From Streptomyces macrolidinus (GTDB lineage Bacteria > Actinomycetota > Actinomycetes > Streptomycetales > Streptomycetaceae): a stretch of DNA of 64,000 nt. The translations under genes and the position numbers were made by a program. Where the stretch lies: assembly GCF_023887685.1 (NCBI RefSeq), contig NZ_JAMWMR010000009.1, positions 62,001-126,000 of the forward strand, read 5' to 3'. Below, in pieces: positions 8,237-16,038 of this stretch. Positions within the stretch are counted from its first letter, which is position 1. Each line of letters begins with the position of its first letter. The notes beneath the pieces were generated by a model. The model saw only the letters and a list, made by a program, of their open reading frames with translations, searched no databases and was not told the DNA's origin.

Positions 8237-9118
8237 TCAGGAGAGCTGGAGCAGGCCTCGCAGCAGATCGCGGCTCTCGGCCGGTCCCGGGCTGTCCTGC
8301 TGCAACTGCTTCATCGCCGTCTCGTACTGACCGACGTCCTCACGCTTGTCCAGGTAGAGCGCGCTCGTGAGCTGCTCCATGTAGACCACGTCGGACAGGT
8401 CGGACTCGGTGAAGCTCAGGATGGTGAAGGAGCCGCTCTCGCCGGAGTGCCCGCCGAAGCTGAACGGCATGATCTGCAGCCGTACGTTCGGGCGCTCCGA
8501 GAGGTCGATCAGATGCTGGAGCTGGCCGCGCATCACCGCCCGGTCGCCGTAGGGGCGACGCAGGGCGGCCTCGTCGAGGATCACCTGGAACTCCGGGGCG
8601 TTCTCCGCGACCAGGCACTTCTGCCGCTCCAGCCGCAGCGCCACCCGTCGCTCGATGTCGGCGGCAGCGGCGCCCTTCATGCCCCGGGACACGACCGCGT
8701 GCGCGTACGCCTCGGTCTGCAACAGGCCGTGCACGAACTGGACTTCGTACGACCGGATCAGATGCGCCGCGCCCTCCAGGCCGACGTACGTCGGGAACCA
8801 GTTCGGCAGCACATCCGAGTAACTGTGCCACCACCCGGCGACATTGGCCTCCTTGACCAAGGAGAGCAGTGAGGTGCGTTCGGCCTCGTCGGTGATTCCG
8901 TACAACGTCAGCAGGTCCTCGACATCGCGCGTCTTGAAGCTAACCCGTCCCAACTCCATGCGGCTGATCTTCGATTCCGAGGCCCGGATCGAGTATCCGG
9001 CCGCCTCTCTCGTGATGCCGCGCCCCTCACGCAGGCGCCTGAGATGGGATCCCAGCAGAATGCGCCGCACCACCGAGCCGCTCGAGTCCCCAGCGCTCAC
9101 TTCGGTCCGCCTCCCCAA
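8237..9118 (-). CDS. XRE-family regulator with DUF5753 (WhiJ-like)
   Basis: Helix-turn-helix DNA-binding protein of the large Streptomyces family that includes WhiJ-type developmental regulators. Residues about 18-75 form the HTH (LGSHLRRLREGRGITREAAG, then SESKISRMELGR). The rest is the DUF5753 domain (PF19054), with the hallmark FVHGLLQTEAYAHAV and the ending LSDVVYMEQLTSALYLDKREDV. Length 293 residues is typical. It is divergent from an ATP-binding protein and followed nearby by a DUF397 gene, the standard three-part arrangement. In studied clusters the XRE protein represses, and the DUF397 and ATPase partners modulate it; here that is inference. Its upstream region carries CTGTAACCGCA, also found upstream of the DUF397 gene. 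Confidence 0.93.
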   Translation of the reverse strand: MGRRTEVSAGDSSGSVVRRILLGSHLRRLREGRGITREAAGYSIRASESKISRMELGRVSFKTRDVEDLLTLYGITDEAERTSLLSLVKEANVAGWWHSYSDVLPNWFPTYVGLEGAAHLIRSYEVQFVHGLLQTEAYAHAVVSRGMKGAAAADIERRVALRLERQKCLVAENAPEFQVILDEAALRRPYGDRAVMRGQLQHLIDLSERPNVRLQIMPFSFGGHSGESGSFTILSFTESDLSDVVYMEQLTSALYLDKREDVGQYETAMKQLQQDSPGPAESRDLLRGLLQLS

Positions 9119-9166
9119 CGTCTTCGCCCGCGCAGTCTGCCACTAAAACACTTCAAGCAGTACTCG

Positions 9167-9177
9167 TGCGGTTACAG
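9167..9177 (-). promoter_or_regulatory. CTGTAACCGCA box upstream of XRE gene
   Basis: The 11-mer CTGTAACCGCA (minus strand) occurs 50 bases before the XRE start and again at 10394-10384, upstream of the DUF397 gene, in the same orientation relative to the gene. Confidence 0.5.
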
Positions 9178-9288
9178 ACAGGGAAAGCAGTCAAGTCGAG
9201 ACGCGGAGGTGGATCGGAGACTGCACGGAAGGGTGAAGGAAGTGACAGAAGAAACGAGTAGAAAGCAGACGGTGGGGGCCAATTCCGG

Positions 9289-9307
9289 CTCGTGCACGTG
9301 CATCTGC
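9289..9307 (+). promoter_or_regulatory. 19-bp operator-like motif upstream of ATP-binding gene
   Basis: CTCGTGCACGTGCATCTGC, containing the palindrome TGCACGTGCA, begins 104 bases before the ATG at 9393. The identical 19-mer is present in the same relative orientation upstream of the DUF397 gene. Confidence 0.6.
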
Positions 9308-9392
9308 CCTTGCATCTGCTTGGCGCATCCGAAACCATGGTCCCGCGCCACCGCTGCATCGCCACGACCGCGAACACCCGGGAGTGCCTCGC

Positions 9393-9908
9393 ATGGGGAC
9401 GAATGGATCGACCATGCTCGAGCCCTTACGGCAGGGACTTCCGCCGCTTGATCCCGCCGCCGCGTCCAGCGCCGCCTCCTGCGCCCTGCCCGCCCGGCTC
9501 GAAGCGGTGCGCGAGGCACGGCACTTCACCCGCAACACGCTCGTGCAGTGGGATGTCGGCGACCGCTTCGACGATGTCTGCCTGGTGGTCTCCGAGCTGG
9601 TGACGAACGCGCTGCGGCACGCGCTGCCCACGCCCGCCCTGCTCGCGAACGAACCGGAACCGCCGGTCCGGCTGCATCTGATGCGCTGGACCGCGCGCCT
9701 GGTGTGCGCCGTGCGCGACCCCAGTCACCAGGGCCCGGTCGCGGGCGGCTCGGAGGACTTCTCGGCGGAGTCGGGACGCGGACTGTTCCTGGTGGACTCC
9801 TTCGCCGACAGCTGGGGCTGGCACCCGCTGGCAGGCACGCTGAGCGGCAAGGCGGTCTGGGCGCTGTTCCGGCTGCCCGCGCCGTCGTCGTCGCCGTACA
9901 CCGAGTGA
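9393..9908 (+). CDS. ATP-binding protein, SpoIIAB/RsbW-like histidine kinase fold
   Basis: A 171-residue protein with a single HATPase_c_2 domain (PF13581), the anti-sigma-factor kinase fold. The N-box VVSELVTNALRHA keeps its Asn, followed by the G1-like VRDPSHQGP and the G2 box SGRGLFLVDSFADSWG. No transmembrane or sensor part is present. ATG 9393 was chosen over GTG 9384 because GGGAG lies 8 bases upstream of it. Proteins of this kind are habitual neighbours of XRE/DUF5753 and DUF397 genes in Streptomyces; whether they bind a sigma factor or the XRE protein is not known for this one. Confidence 0.9.
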   Translation: MGTNGSTMLEPLRQGLPPLDPAAASSAASCALPARLEAVREARHFTRNTLVQWDVGDRFDDVCLVVSELVTNALRHALPTPALLANEPEPPVRLHLMRWTARLVCAVRDPSHQGPVAGGSEDFSAESGRGLFLVDSFADSWGWHPLAGTLSGKAVWALFRLPAPSSSPYTE

Positions 9909-10003
9909 CCGGCCACGGCTCTCTTTGAGGCCGCGTTTCTACGCGTGTCACCGGCCCAGGGCTCAACGGCCGCTCGACCGCGACCTGTTCACGTGCCGCA
10001 TTC

Positions 10004-10261
10004 TCACACGATCAGGTGGTCGAACTCGCCGTCCTTGACGCCCAGCAGCATCGCCTCGATCTCCGCGCGGGTGTAGACCAGCGCGGGACCGTCGGGGAAG
10101 CGGGAGTTGCGCACCGCCACCTCTCCCCCGGGCAGCCGGGCGAACTCCACGCAGGATCCCTGCGAGTTGCTGTGCCGGCTCTTCTGCCAGACCACTCCGT
10201 GCAGTTCGGTCGCAGCCATGCCGTTGTACACGTCGTCCACGTCGTACACGTCGTGGTCCAC
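10004..10261 (-). CDS. DUF397 small protein
   Basis: An 85-residue DUF397 protein (PF04149), with the core WQKSRHSNSQGSCVEFARLPGGEVAVRNSR and the terminal KDGEFDHL. GTG 10261 was chosen as start because GGGGAG stands 6 bases upstream and relatives begin with DHDVYNGM as I recall. Here that leader is DHDVYDVDDVYNGM, apparently a small in-frame duplication. Other possible starts are 10300 and 10219. DUF397 proteins act as partners of XRE/DUF5753 regulators, in some systems as antitoxin-like or de-repressing factors. It reads towards the ATP-binding gene and away from the lipoprotein gene. Confidence 0.9.
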   Translation of the reverse strand: MDHDVYDVDDVYNGMAATELHGVVWQKSRHSNSQGSCVEFARLPGGEVAVRNSRFPDGPALVYTRAEIEAMLLGVKDGEFDHLIV

Positions 10262-10590
10262 AGGTCGCTCCCCGGATGGTGCAGTGGCTGGTGTGGCCAT
10301 TGATGCAACGGTCAACTGACCCGGATCATAACGTCGTTCACGTGCATATGCGCGAGCAGATGCACGTGCACGAGGGGTGTTCCTGCGGTTACAGCTTTTG
10401 CGGTCCCTTGACGGAGACGCACGCGGCGCCCTTCCTGTTCCACCCGCCGCCCGGCTCGGCGTTCGTGACAGCGTTCGTGACGGCCCGGCTCCGGTGGTCA
10501 TGGCGCCGGAGACCGCCCGGCGACGCGTGTCCGCCTGGTAGCTTGCTGCGATCGTCCTGACGGCGTCATCGGCACCCTGGGGAGACTTCA
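10262..10590. promoter_or_regulatory. Regulatory interval between DUF397 and lipoprotein genes
   Basis: 329 bases without a gene. It holds the inverted repeat CACGTGCAT / ATGCACGTG (10339-10347 and 10360-10368). The shared 19-mer (10374-10356, minus strand) and the CTGTAACCGCA box (10394-10384) point towards the DUF397 gene. The remaining 195 bases up to 10590 show nothing else I can name apart from the lipoprotein RBS GGGGAG just before GTG 10591. Confidence 0.6.
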
Positions 10591-11100
10591 GTGACTTCGG
10601 CGAACCATGTCACGTACCGGCAGGCGCGCAGCGTGCTCGCGGTCGCGGGTCTGTCGGCCGCGCTCCTGCTGACCGGCTGCAGCAGCGACTCCGGGGACGA
10701 CGCGAGCGCGAAGCCGAGCGCTCGCGCGACCACGGCGGACACCGACGGCGGCTCCGCCACCCCGGACGCCAAGGCCTCGGACGCCAAGGCCGGGAAGCTG
10801 GAGGGCAGTTGGCTGGCCACGACCGACGGCAAGGCCGTGGCGCTGGTGATCACCGGTGCCAAGGCCGCGCTCTTCGCGACGGGCGGCGACGTGTGCAGCG
10901 GGACCGCCGGCGAGGAGGCGGGCATGCAGATGATCCACCTCACGTGCACGTCCGGTGGCAAGGAGCGCGGCACCGGCATGGTCGACTCCGTGGACGCCAC
11001 CAGCATGAAGGTGACGTGGGAGGGCGGCCTCGGCGCGGAGACGTACACGAAGTCCGAGGGCGGGCAACTGCCCAGCGGGCTGCCGAGCGTCGGGTCCTGA
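10591..11100 (+). CDS. Secreted lipoprotein, function unknown
   Basis: A 169-residue exported lipoprotein. The signal peptide runs from the basic start through a hydrophobic core (SVLAVAGLSAALLLTGC) to a lipobox LLTGC, with the lipidated Cys at about residue 30. About 40 residues rich in Asp, Ala, Ser and Thr follow as a linker. A small domain of roughly 100 residues then begins KLEGSWLATTDGKAVALVITG and contains two Cys (DVCSG and LTCTSGG) that could form a disulfide. I do not recognise the domain. GTG 10591 has GGGGAG 6 bases upstream. Confidence 0.85.
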   Translation: MTSANHVTYRQARSVLAVAGLSAALLLTGCSSDSGDDASAKPSARATTADTDGGSATPDAKASDAKAGKLEGSWLATTDGKAVALVITGAKAALFATGGDVCSGTAGEEAGMQMIHLTCTSGGKERGTGMVDSVDATSMKVTWEGGLGAETYTKSEGGQLPSGLPSVGS

Positions 11101-11108
11101 CCCCACCC

Positions 11109-11125
11109 GCCCCGCTCAACGGGGC
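11109..11125. terminator. Hairpin between converging genes
   Basis: GCCCCG / CGGGGC with a 5-base loop lies between and across the stops of the lipoprotein and FUSC genes. Short, but placed where a shared terminator is expected. Confidence 0.5.
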
Positions 11126-13233
11126 GTGGAGTCCCCGCAGTTGCGCGAGGCATCGGGTTCGAGAGCCTCGCTGAGGTCCTCCAGGGCGGTGAGGACCAGC
11201 CCCGCGCCCTGATGAGCGAGCGCGCCGCAGGCGTCGTCGCCCGCCGCCGCCCGTTCCGCGTCCCAGTCCCGGAGCACCTCCCGCAGGGCGTCCCACGACG
11301 GGCGGCGGCGTTCCCGTACGGCCTTGGCGCCCTGTTCCGTCGCGGAGCGCAGGGCGTCCGCGAAGCGGGCGGCGGCCGGGACGGGGGCCGCTCCGCGCTC
11401 GGGGAGGTGGGCCTCCAGCAGCATGGCGACGCGGCCCGTCTCGGCGAGCGCCTCCTCGGCCCCGTCGGCGGCGGCCCGCGACAGCCCCCGGTGGCGCACC
11501 GGCTCGCTGCGGGCCCGGTCCACGGCCGTGTGCCAGGCGGCGCGGGCGGTGCGTGCCCGCAGGATGGCCTCCCGCACATCGGGGGCGTACTTGCCGACGG
11601 GTTCGGCGTAGTGACGGATGACGGCGGCGGCGTACCGGCCCTGCGCGGTCAGCCAGTCGGCCAGGCGGCCCCGGAGCCGCGGCGTCTCCCAGGCCGGGTA
11701 GGCCGCGTAGGCGAGCATGGCGAGCACACCGCCGAGCAGGGTGAGCAGGACACGTTCGGGCACGGTCTGGGTCCACTGCTCCCCGGCCATGCCGAGCAGG
11801 AAGACGACGTACGCGGCGATACAGGCCTGGGCCGCGATCTGCCCGGTGCGCCGGACCGTGTACATCAGAGCGGCGGCGAGCACGGCGAGGGCACCGGACA
11901 GGAGAGGGTCCGCGGGTCCGAGCCGTACGACGCCGGTGGCGAGGGCGACGCCGACGAGCGTGCCGCAGAACCGACCGACGGCGCGGCTGTAGGTCTGGGA
12001 GAAGTCCGGACGCATGATCATGACGGCGGCCAGCGGGGCCCAGTAGCCATGGCCGAAGGGCAGGACGTCACCGAGGAGGTACCCCACGGCGGCGACCACC
12101 GCGACGCGGGCCGCGTGGCGGGCGACCGGGGAGCCGGGGCGCAGTTCCGCGCGCAGGGTGCGCAGGACGGTGGGGACCATGCGGAGGAGGTCGGGGCGCT
12201 CGCGGTACCGGGGCGGGGAGCCCCCGGCGACGGCCGTCTCCTCCTGCCGGGTGGCCCCGGCCGTCTCCAGGACGTCCTGGAGCAGGGTCCGCAGCCGTTC
12301 CGACGTCCGGTACACCGGGCCGGTGAGGATCGCCTCCGTGTCCGGGGTCCTGAGGGCGGCCACCGCGTGCGCCGGCAGGTCGAGCGGGGTGCCGTGGCGG
12401 ATGGCGCCCGCCGCGGCGTCGAGGATGTCGGCGGCGGCGCCGAGCAGTTCGCGTACGCGCTCGCGCGCGCGGCCCTCGCGCGGAACGCCGACGGCGGGGT
12501 CGGCCAGCGAGGCGAGCACCGGACGGAGGCGTTCGGCGAGACCGCGGGTGCCGTGGAGCTGCGCGGGGCGGCGGCGGGCCTGGCGCGGGGTGAGAGCGGC
12601 GGCGTCGCGGGCCTCCATCAGCGGCAGCGGGTCGAAGGGTGCGACCGGGTCGTCGCGCAGCCGGCGCGCGTAGTCGGCCTCGGCGGCCAGCGCATCGGCG
12701 AGCGCGTCGCGATGGGCCCCCCAGGGCCGTACCGGGAACAGCATGACCAGGGCGGCCTGCACCAGACCGCCGACGATCATCATCGCGGCGTGCTCGGCGG
12801 CCTGCGCCACGGACGCCGGCAGGGTGACCGTCACCAGCATGATCGCGACGTTCGAGGAGGCGATCAGACCGGCCGTCGGGCCCGCGGCCCAGAACAGCCC
12901 GGCCAGGAAGGTCCAGACGGCGAGCAGGACCAGGAACAACGGCAGCCGGGAGACGGTGAGATAGCCGACGAAGGTGGAGACGGCGAGGCTCGTCCCGGAG
13001 ACGAGGGCGAGTTCGGGGCGTGGGCGCCAACTGCGCTGGAAGGTCGCGATCGCCGCCTGGAACGCGCCGAACGCCGAACTGGCCGCCACCACGGGCCCGA
13101 ACAGCCACAGACTGGCCGCGATCACCAGCGCGAGCCCTGTCGCACCGCGCACCGCGAGCAGCGGGTCGAGTCGCTTGCGCTCGATCCTCAGCCCCGAGCG
13201 CGCGGCCTCCTTCAGCGCCCGCACCCAGCTCAT
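11116..13233 (-). CDS. FUSC-family membrane protein (fusaric acid/aromatic exporter-like)
   Basis: A 705-residue integral membrane protein with the two-block plan of FUSC/YccS-type proteins. A first hydrophobic cluster (about residues 25-175) is followed by a long soluble stretch. A second cluster (about 380-520) contains HGYWAPLAAVMIMRPDFSQTYSRAVGR, the FUSC signature (PF13515), then a C-terminal soluble region. Such proteins are proposed to export aromatic acids or contribute to envelope resistance; the substrate here is unknown. ATG 13233 has a poor RBS, but the frame upstream lacks a better start. Convergent with the lipoprotein gene at 10591 and divergent from another lipoprotein gene. 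Confidence 0.85.
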   Translation of the reverse strand: MSWVRALKEAARSGLRIERKRLDPLLAVRGATGLALVIAASLWLFGPVVAASSAFGAFQAAIATFQRSWRPRPELALVSGTSLAVSTFVGYLTVSRLPLFLVLLAVWTFLAGLFWAAGPTAGLIASSNVAIMLVTVTLPASVAQAAEHAAMMIVGGLVQAALVMLFPVRPWGAHRDALADALAAEADYARRLRDDPVAPFDPLPLMEARDAAALTPRQARRRPAQLHGTRGLAERLRPVLASLADPAVGVPREGRARERVRELLGAAADILDAAAGAIRHGTPLDLPAHAVAALRTPDTEAILTGPVYRTSERLRTLLQDVLETAGATRQEETAVAGGSPPRYRERPDLLRMVPTVLRTLRAELRPGSPVARHAARVAVVAAVGYLLGDVLPFGHGYWAPLAAVMIMRPDFSQTYSRAVGRFCGTLVGVALATGVVRLGPADPLLSGALAVLAAALMYTVRRTGQIAAQACIAAYVVFLLGMAGEQWTQTVPERVLLTLLGGVLAMLAYAAYPAWETPRLRGRLADWLTAQGRYAAAVIRHYAEPVGKYAPDVREAILRARTARAAWHTAVDRARSEPVRHRGLSRAAADGAEEALAETGRVAMLLEAHLPERGAAPVPAAARFADALRSATEQGAKAVRERRRPSWDALREVLRDWDAERAAAGDDACGALAHQGAGLVLTALEDLSEALEPDASRNCGDSTPR

Positions 13234-13399
13234 TCCGTCAGCGTAAGGGAGACATACAGGATCTATCTCGACATTCACGGCCAACGGCGCACAGCACATT
13301 CCGGCGGACGGCGCACAGCGCATTCGAGGGGGCGCGGCCCGCGTGGGCGCCCGCCTGCGTGATGATCCAGGAAGACCGTCACGACTCCAGAGGACCCAC

Positions 13400-13909
13400 A
13401 TGCGTACGCTCCGCCTCCCCCTTGCCGTCACCGCCCTCGCCGCGGCCCTGACCCTGACCGCCTGCGGAGGCGGGGGCGACGACACCGCCGAGAAGGACTC
13501 CGCGTGCTCCACCGCCGTCGAGGTGGGCCCCGGCAACGCGGCCACCACCGCGGGCGACACGGGCAACGTCCCGGTCACCCTCACCAACAACGGCACCGGG
13601 ACATGCGTCTTCGAGGGCTTCCCCGGCGTCGAGCTGACGGACGGCACCACGTCGTGGCGCGTCGCGGAGGAGAAGGGGACGAAGCCGGTGAAGGTGACGC
13701 TGCACAAGGACGAGACGGCGACCTTCACCCTCACCTACGTCCGGGGGAAGGCGGGCGGCTCGCTCAGCGCCGCGGCGAAGACCCTGAAGATCACCCTCCC
13801 GGGTGCCGACGACGCGCAGAGCCACCGCTGGACGTTCGGAGAGGTGGCACTCAAGGACGCGCACACTCCGGACGCGTCGGTGAGCCCGGTGCAGGTCGCG
13901 GGCGACTGA
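13400..13909 (+). CDS. DUF4232-domain lipoprotein
   Basis: A 169-residue secreted lipoprotein. Its signal peptide is MRTLRLPLAVTALAAALTLTAC, with lipobox LTAC and Cys at about residue 22. The mature part is a DUF4232-like beta domain (PF14016): VPVTLTNNGTGTCVFEGFPGVEL, then LHKDETATFTLTYV. Two Cys (ACST and GTCVF) may pair. ATG 13400 follows AGAGGA. Function is unknown for the family. A 34-bp minisatellite lies directly downstream. Confidence 0.88.
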   Translation: MRTLRLPLAVTALAAALTLTACGGGGDDTAEKDSACSTAVEVGPGNAATTAGDTGNVPVTLTNNGTGTCVFEGFPGVELTDGTTSWRVAEEKGTKPVKVTLHKDETATFTLTYVRGKAGGSLSAAAKTLKITLPGADDAQSHRWTFGEVALKDAHTPDASVSPVQVAGD

Positions 13910-13930
13910 GACGGGGCGCGCGGTCAGGGA

Positions 13931-14024
13931 GTGGCCACGCGGGCCGCGTGCGCGCGGTCGGGGAGTGGCCACGCGGGCCGCGTGCGCGCGGTCAGGGAGT
14001 GGCCGCGCGGGCCGCGGTCAGGGA
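13931..14024. repeat. 34-bp GC-rich tandem repeat
   Basis: Two complete units (13931-13964 and 13965-13998, one base different) and a truncated third (13999-14024); 15 bases of the unit also precede the array (13916-13930). Units begin GTGGCCACGCGGGCCGCG. The third copy enters the last codons of the DUF2786 gene, so the array touches the end of a coding sequence. Confidence 0.9.
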
Positions 14025-15178
14025 AGCCGTCGCCGCCCCGCGACCTGGGCGCGATCGGCGGCGGCGGCCCCCTGCTCCCAGCCCGCCGCGTCGCTGACGC
14101 CGCGCAGCCGGGTGGTGACCGTGTCCGGGAACAGCAGCTCGGTGCGCTGTGCGACAGCCACGTCCCGGGCCGCGAGCACCGGCAGCAACTCCCCTTCGTG
14201 CCCGGCCGCCTGCCCCTCGGCGGCGGCCCGGAGCCGGTCGCCGATGCGGTGCGCGTACGCGGCCAGGAACGACTGCCGGAACGTCTTCGTGCGCTTCCGG
14301 CCGCCCTTGCGCTGCGCCGCCTCCGCGGTCGTCATCGCGGTGGTGGCCTGCACGAGCAGCGAGGTGTAGAGGAGTTCGACGGCCTCCAGATCGGCTTCGA
14401 AGCCGACGACCGTGGAGAACCCGAGCGCCTCGTGCCACACGGCCCGGCAGCGGTTGGCGGTCGCGACCGCGTCCAGGAGCACGGCCTTGGCGCTCTCGTA
14501 GGGCGCGTCGACGCCGACGCGACAGGCGCCGGGCGCGTCCTTGGCATGCGTACGGGCGACGAGCAGCGCCTCGTCGATGCTGTGCCGGGCCATCAACTCC
14601 TGCGCCTTGGCGCTGAGCGCCTCGGCCTCCTCCGGGTATCCGGTCGCCTCCGCCTTGGCGAGCAGCGCGCGGATGCGCGTGAGCATGCGGGACTCCGGCT
14701 GCCGTGGGGCGGCGGACCGGGGCGCGTCGAGGGGTTCGAGGGCGGGCAGGCGCAGCAGCAGGCGGTACAGCTCCAGGGCGGCGGTGGCGTACGAGAAGCG
14801 GTCGGGGACGCGCAGGGGTTCCGCGTCGAGGTCCTGGAGCTGGGCGGCCCAGCGCGGGCCGGGGGACGGCCGCTGCCCGGCCTCCGCGCGGATCAGCGTC
14901 GAGACGAGGCGTACGTGGCTGTCGTCCAGCTCCCGGCGCACCAGTCGTACGACGTCGGCGGGCTGCCAGCCGCGTCGCCAGGCGGCGGCCACGAACTGCT
15001 CGCCGCGCCGGGCGAGTTCGTCGTCGGCCGAGGGGTCGGCGGCGAGCAGGGAGGCGCCGGTGTCGAGGGCCGCGTCCGTGTCGTCGTAGAGGGCGGCCCG
15101 GAAGGCGCGGTCCACGGTGGTCGTCGTACTCACGCGTTCGATCGTGACATGGGCGGGAGCGAACACCACGGTTCGCAT
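14018..15178 (-). CDS. DUF2786-domain protein
   Basis: A cytoplasmic protein of 386 residues if ATG 15178 is used, with a central DUF2786 motif (PF10979) around residues 170-215: LTRIRALLAKAEATGYPEEA, then LSAKAQELMARHSIDEALL. The C-terminal third includes TFRQSFLAAYAHRIGDRL. Function is not known; related proteins occur in phages and actinomycetes. GTG 15133 is an alternative start. No RBS precedes ATG 15178, so a leaderless message is possible. Divergent from the Clp-N gene across only 47 bases that contain paired TGTCAAC boxes, so the two are probably co-regulated. Confidence 0.8.
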   Translation of the reverse strand: MRTVVFAPAHVTIERVSTTTTVDRAFRAALYDDTDAALDTGASLLAADPSADDELARRGEQFVAAAWRRGWQPADVVRLVRRELDDSHVRLVSTLIRAEAGQRPSPGPRWAAQLQDLDAEPLRVPDRFSYATAALELYRLLLRLPALEPLDAPRSAAPRQPESRMLTRIRALLAKAEATGYPEEAEALSAKAQELMARHSIDEALLVARTHAKDAPGACRVGVDAPYESAKAVLLDAVATANRCRAVWHEALGFSTVVGFEADLEAVELLYTSLLVQATTAMTTAEAAQRKGGRKRTKTFRQSFLAAYAHRIGDRLRAAAEGQAAGHEGELLPVLAARDVAVAQRTELLFPDTVTTRLRGVSDAAGWEQGAAAADRAQVAGRRRLP

Positions 15179-15225
15179 GTCAACCATCAGTTGACAATGC
15201 AGGGGTGACAACCTACGGTTGACAC
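15178..15225. promoter_or_regulatory. Divergent promoter/operator with paired TGTCAAC boxes
   Basis: TGTCAAC-N5-GTTGACA (15178-15196, perfect) and TGACAAC-N5-GTTGACA (15206-15224, one mismatch) lie 28 bases apart centre to centre. For the plus strand, TTGACA (15191-15196), a 17-base spacer and TACGGT (15214-15219) form a promoter whose start would fall on the A of the ATG at 15226, giving a leaderless message. The second box overlaps this -10 region, which suits repression. Confidence 0.65.
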
Positions 15226-15978
15226 ATGACGGAGAACGCGCACAACCCGACGAATCTGCGCCTCGACGACCTCATCGACGCCATCAAGAAGGGGCACCCC
15301 GACGCGCTCGACCAGCTCCAGGACGCGGTGCTGGCCGCGGAGCACCTCGGCGACGTGGCCGACCATCTGATCGGCCACTTCGTGGACCAGGCACGGCGCT
15401 CGGGCGCGTCCTGGACCGACATCGGCAAGAGCATGGGCGTGACCCGGCAGGCGGCCCAGAAGCGCTTCGTGCCCAAGGAGTCCGTGGATCTCGACCCGAG
15501 CCACGGGTTCAGCCGCTACACGGTCCGCGCGCGCAACGTGGTCATGGCCGCGCACGACGGCGCGAGGGCCGCGGGCAACGCCGAGACCCACCCCGCGCAC
15601 CTCGTCCTCGGGCTGCTCGCCGAGCCGGAGGGCTTCGCGGTCAAGGCGATCACCGCACAGGGTGTCTCGCCGGAAGCGGTGGTCGAGACGGCGACCGCGG
15701 CTCTGCCGCCCCGCGTCGAGGAAGTCCCGCAACTCGTCCCGTACGCACCCGCGGCGAAGAAGGCCCTCGAACTCACCTTCCGCGAGGCCCTGCGCCTCGG
15801 CCACAACTACATCGGCACGGAGCACATCCTGCTCGCGCTCCTGGAACTGGAGAACGGCGAGGGCGTGCTCAGCGGCCTCGGCATCACCAAGGCGGCGACC
15901 GAGGAGTACGTCACGAAGATGCTCGCCCAGTTCCTCGAGGCCCGCGAACAGCTCGAGGCCCGCGAACAGAAGGGCTGA
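15226..15978 (+). CDS. Clp N-terminal-domain protein with HTH-like start
   Basis: A 250-residue protein with no ATPase module. Residues about 10-85 look like a sigma/HTH-type segment (GASWTDIGKSMGVTRQAAQKRF). Residues about 95-240 carry two Clp_N repeats (PF02861), including HPAHLVLGLLAEPEGFAVKAI and GHNYIGTEHILLALLE. Clp_N repeats in ClpA/ClpC recognise substrates or adaptors, so this may be a stand-alone adaptor or regulator (inference). No RBS is present and the promoter geometry predicts a leaderless transcript. Divergent from the DUF2786 gene. Confidence 0.85.
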   Translation: MTENAHNPTNLRLDDLIDAIKKGHPDALDQLQDAVLAAEHLGDVADHLIGHFVDQARRSGASWTDIGKSMGVTRQAAQKRFVPKESVDLDPSHGFSRYTVRARNVVMAAHDGARAAGNAETHPAHLVLGLLAEPEGFAVKAITAQGVSPEAVVETATAALPPRVEEVPQLVPYAPAAKKALELTFREALRLGHNYIGTEHILLALLELENGEGVLSGLGITKAATEEYVTKMLAQFLEAREQLEAREQKG

Positions 15979-16009
15979 GCGCGGAGGTTCGGGCGCACGT
16001 CCCGGGCCG

Positions 16010-16038
16010 TTGTCAGACCCCTCTGCCACACTCGCGAC
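16010..16038 (+). promoter_or_regulatory. Candidate RecA-independent damage-type promoter of the DNA polymerase gene
   Basis: TTGTCAG at 16010 with CACACT 11 bases after the TTGTCA hexamer (16027-16032) fits the layout TTGTCAGTGGC-N6-TAGGGT known for actinobacterial RecA-independent damage promoters, though only the -35 half matches well. Six bases separate the -10 from ATG 16039, so the message may be leaderless. Confidence 0.4.

Noticed and set aside
11212..13362. Long plus-strand frame across the FUSC gene
   Set aside because: Antisense shadow; the minus strand carries the FUSC motifs and membrane segments.
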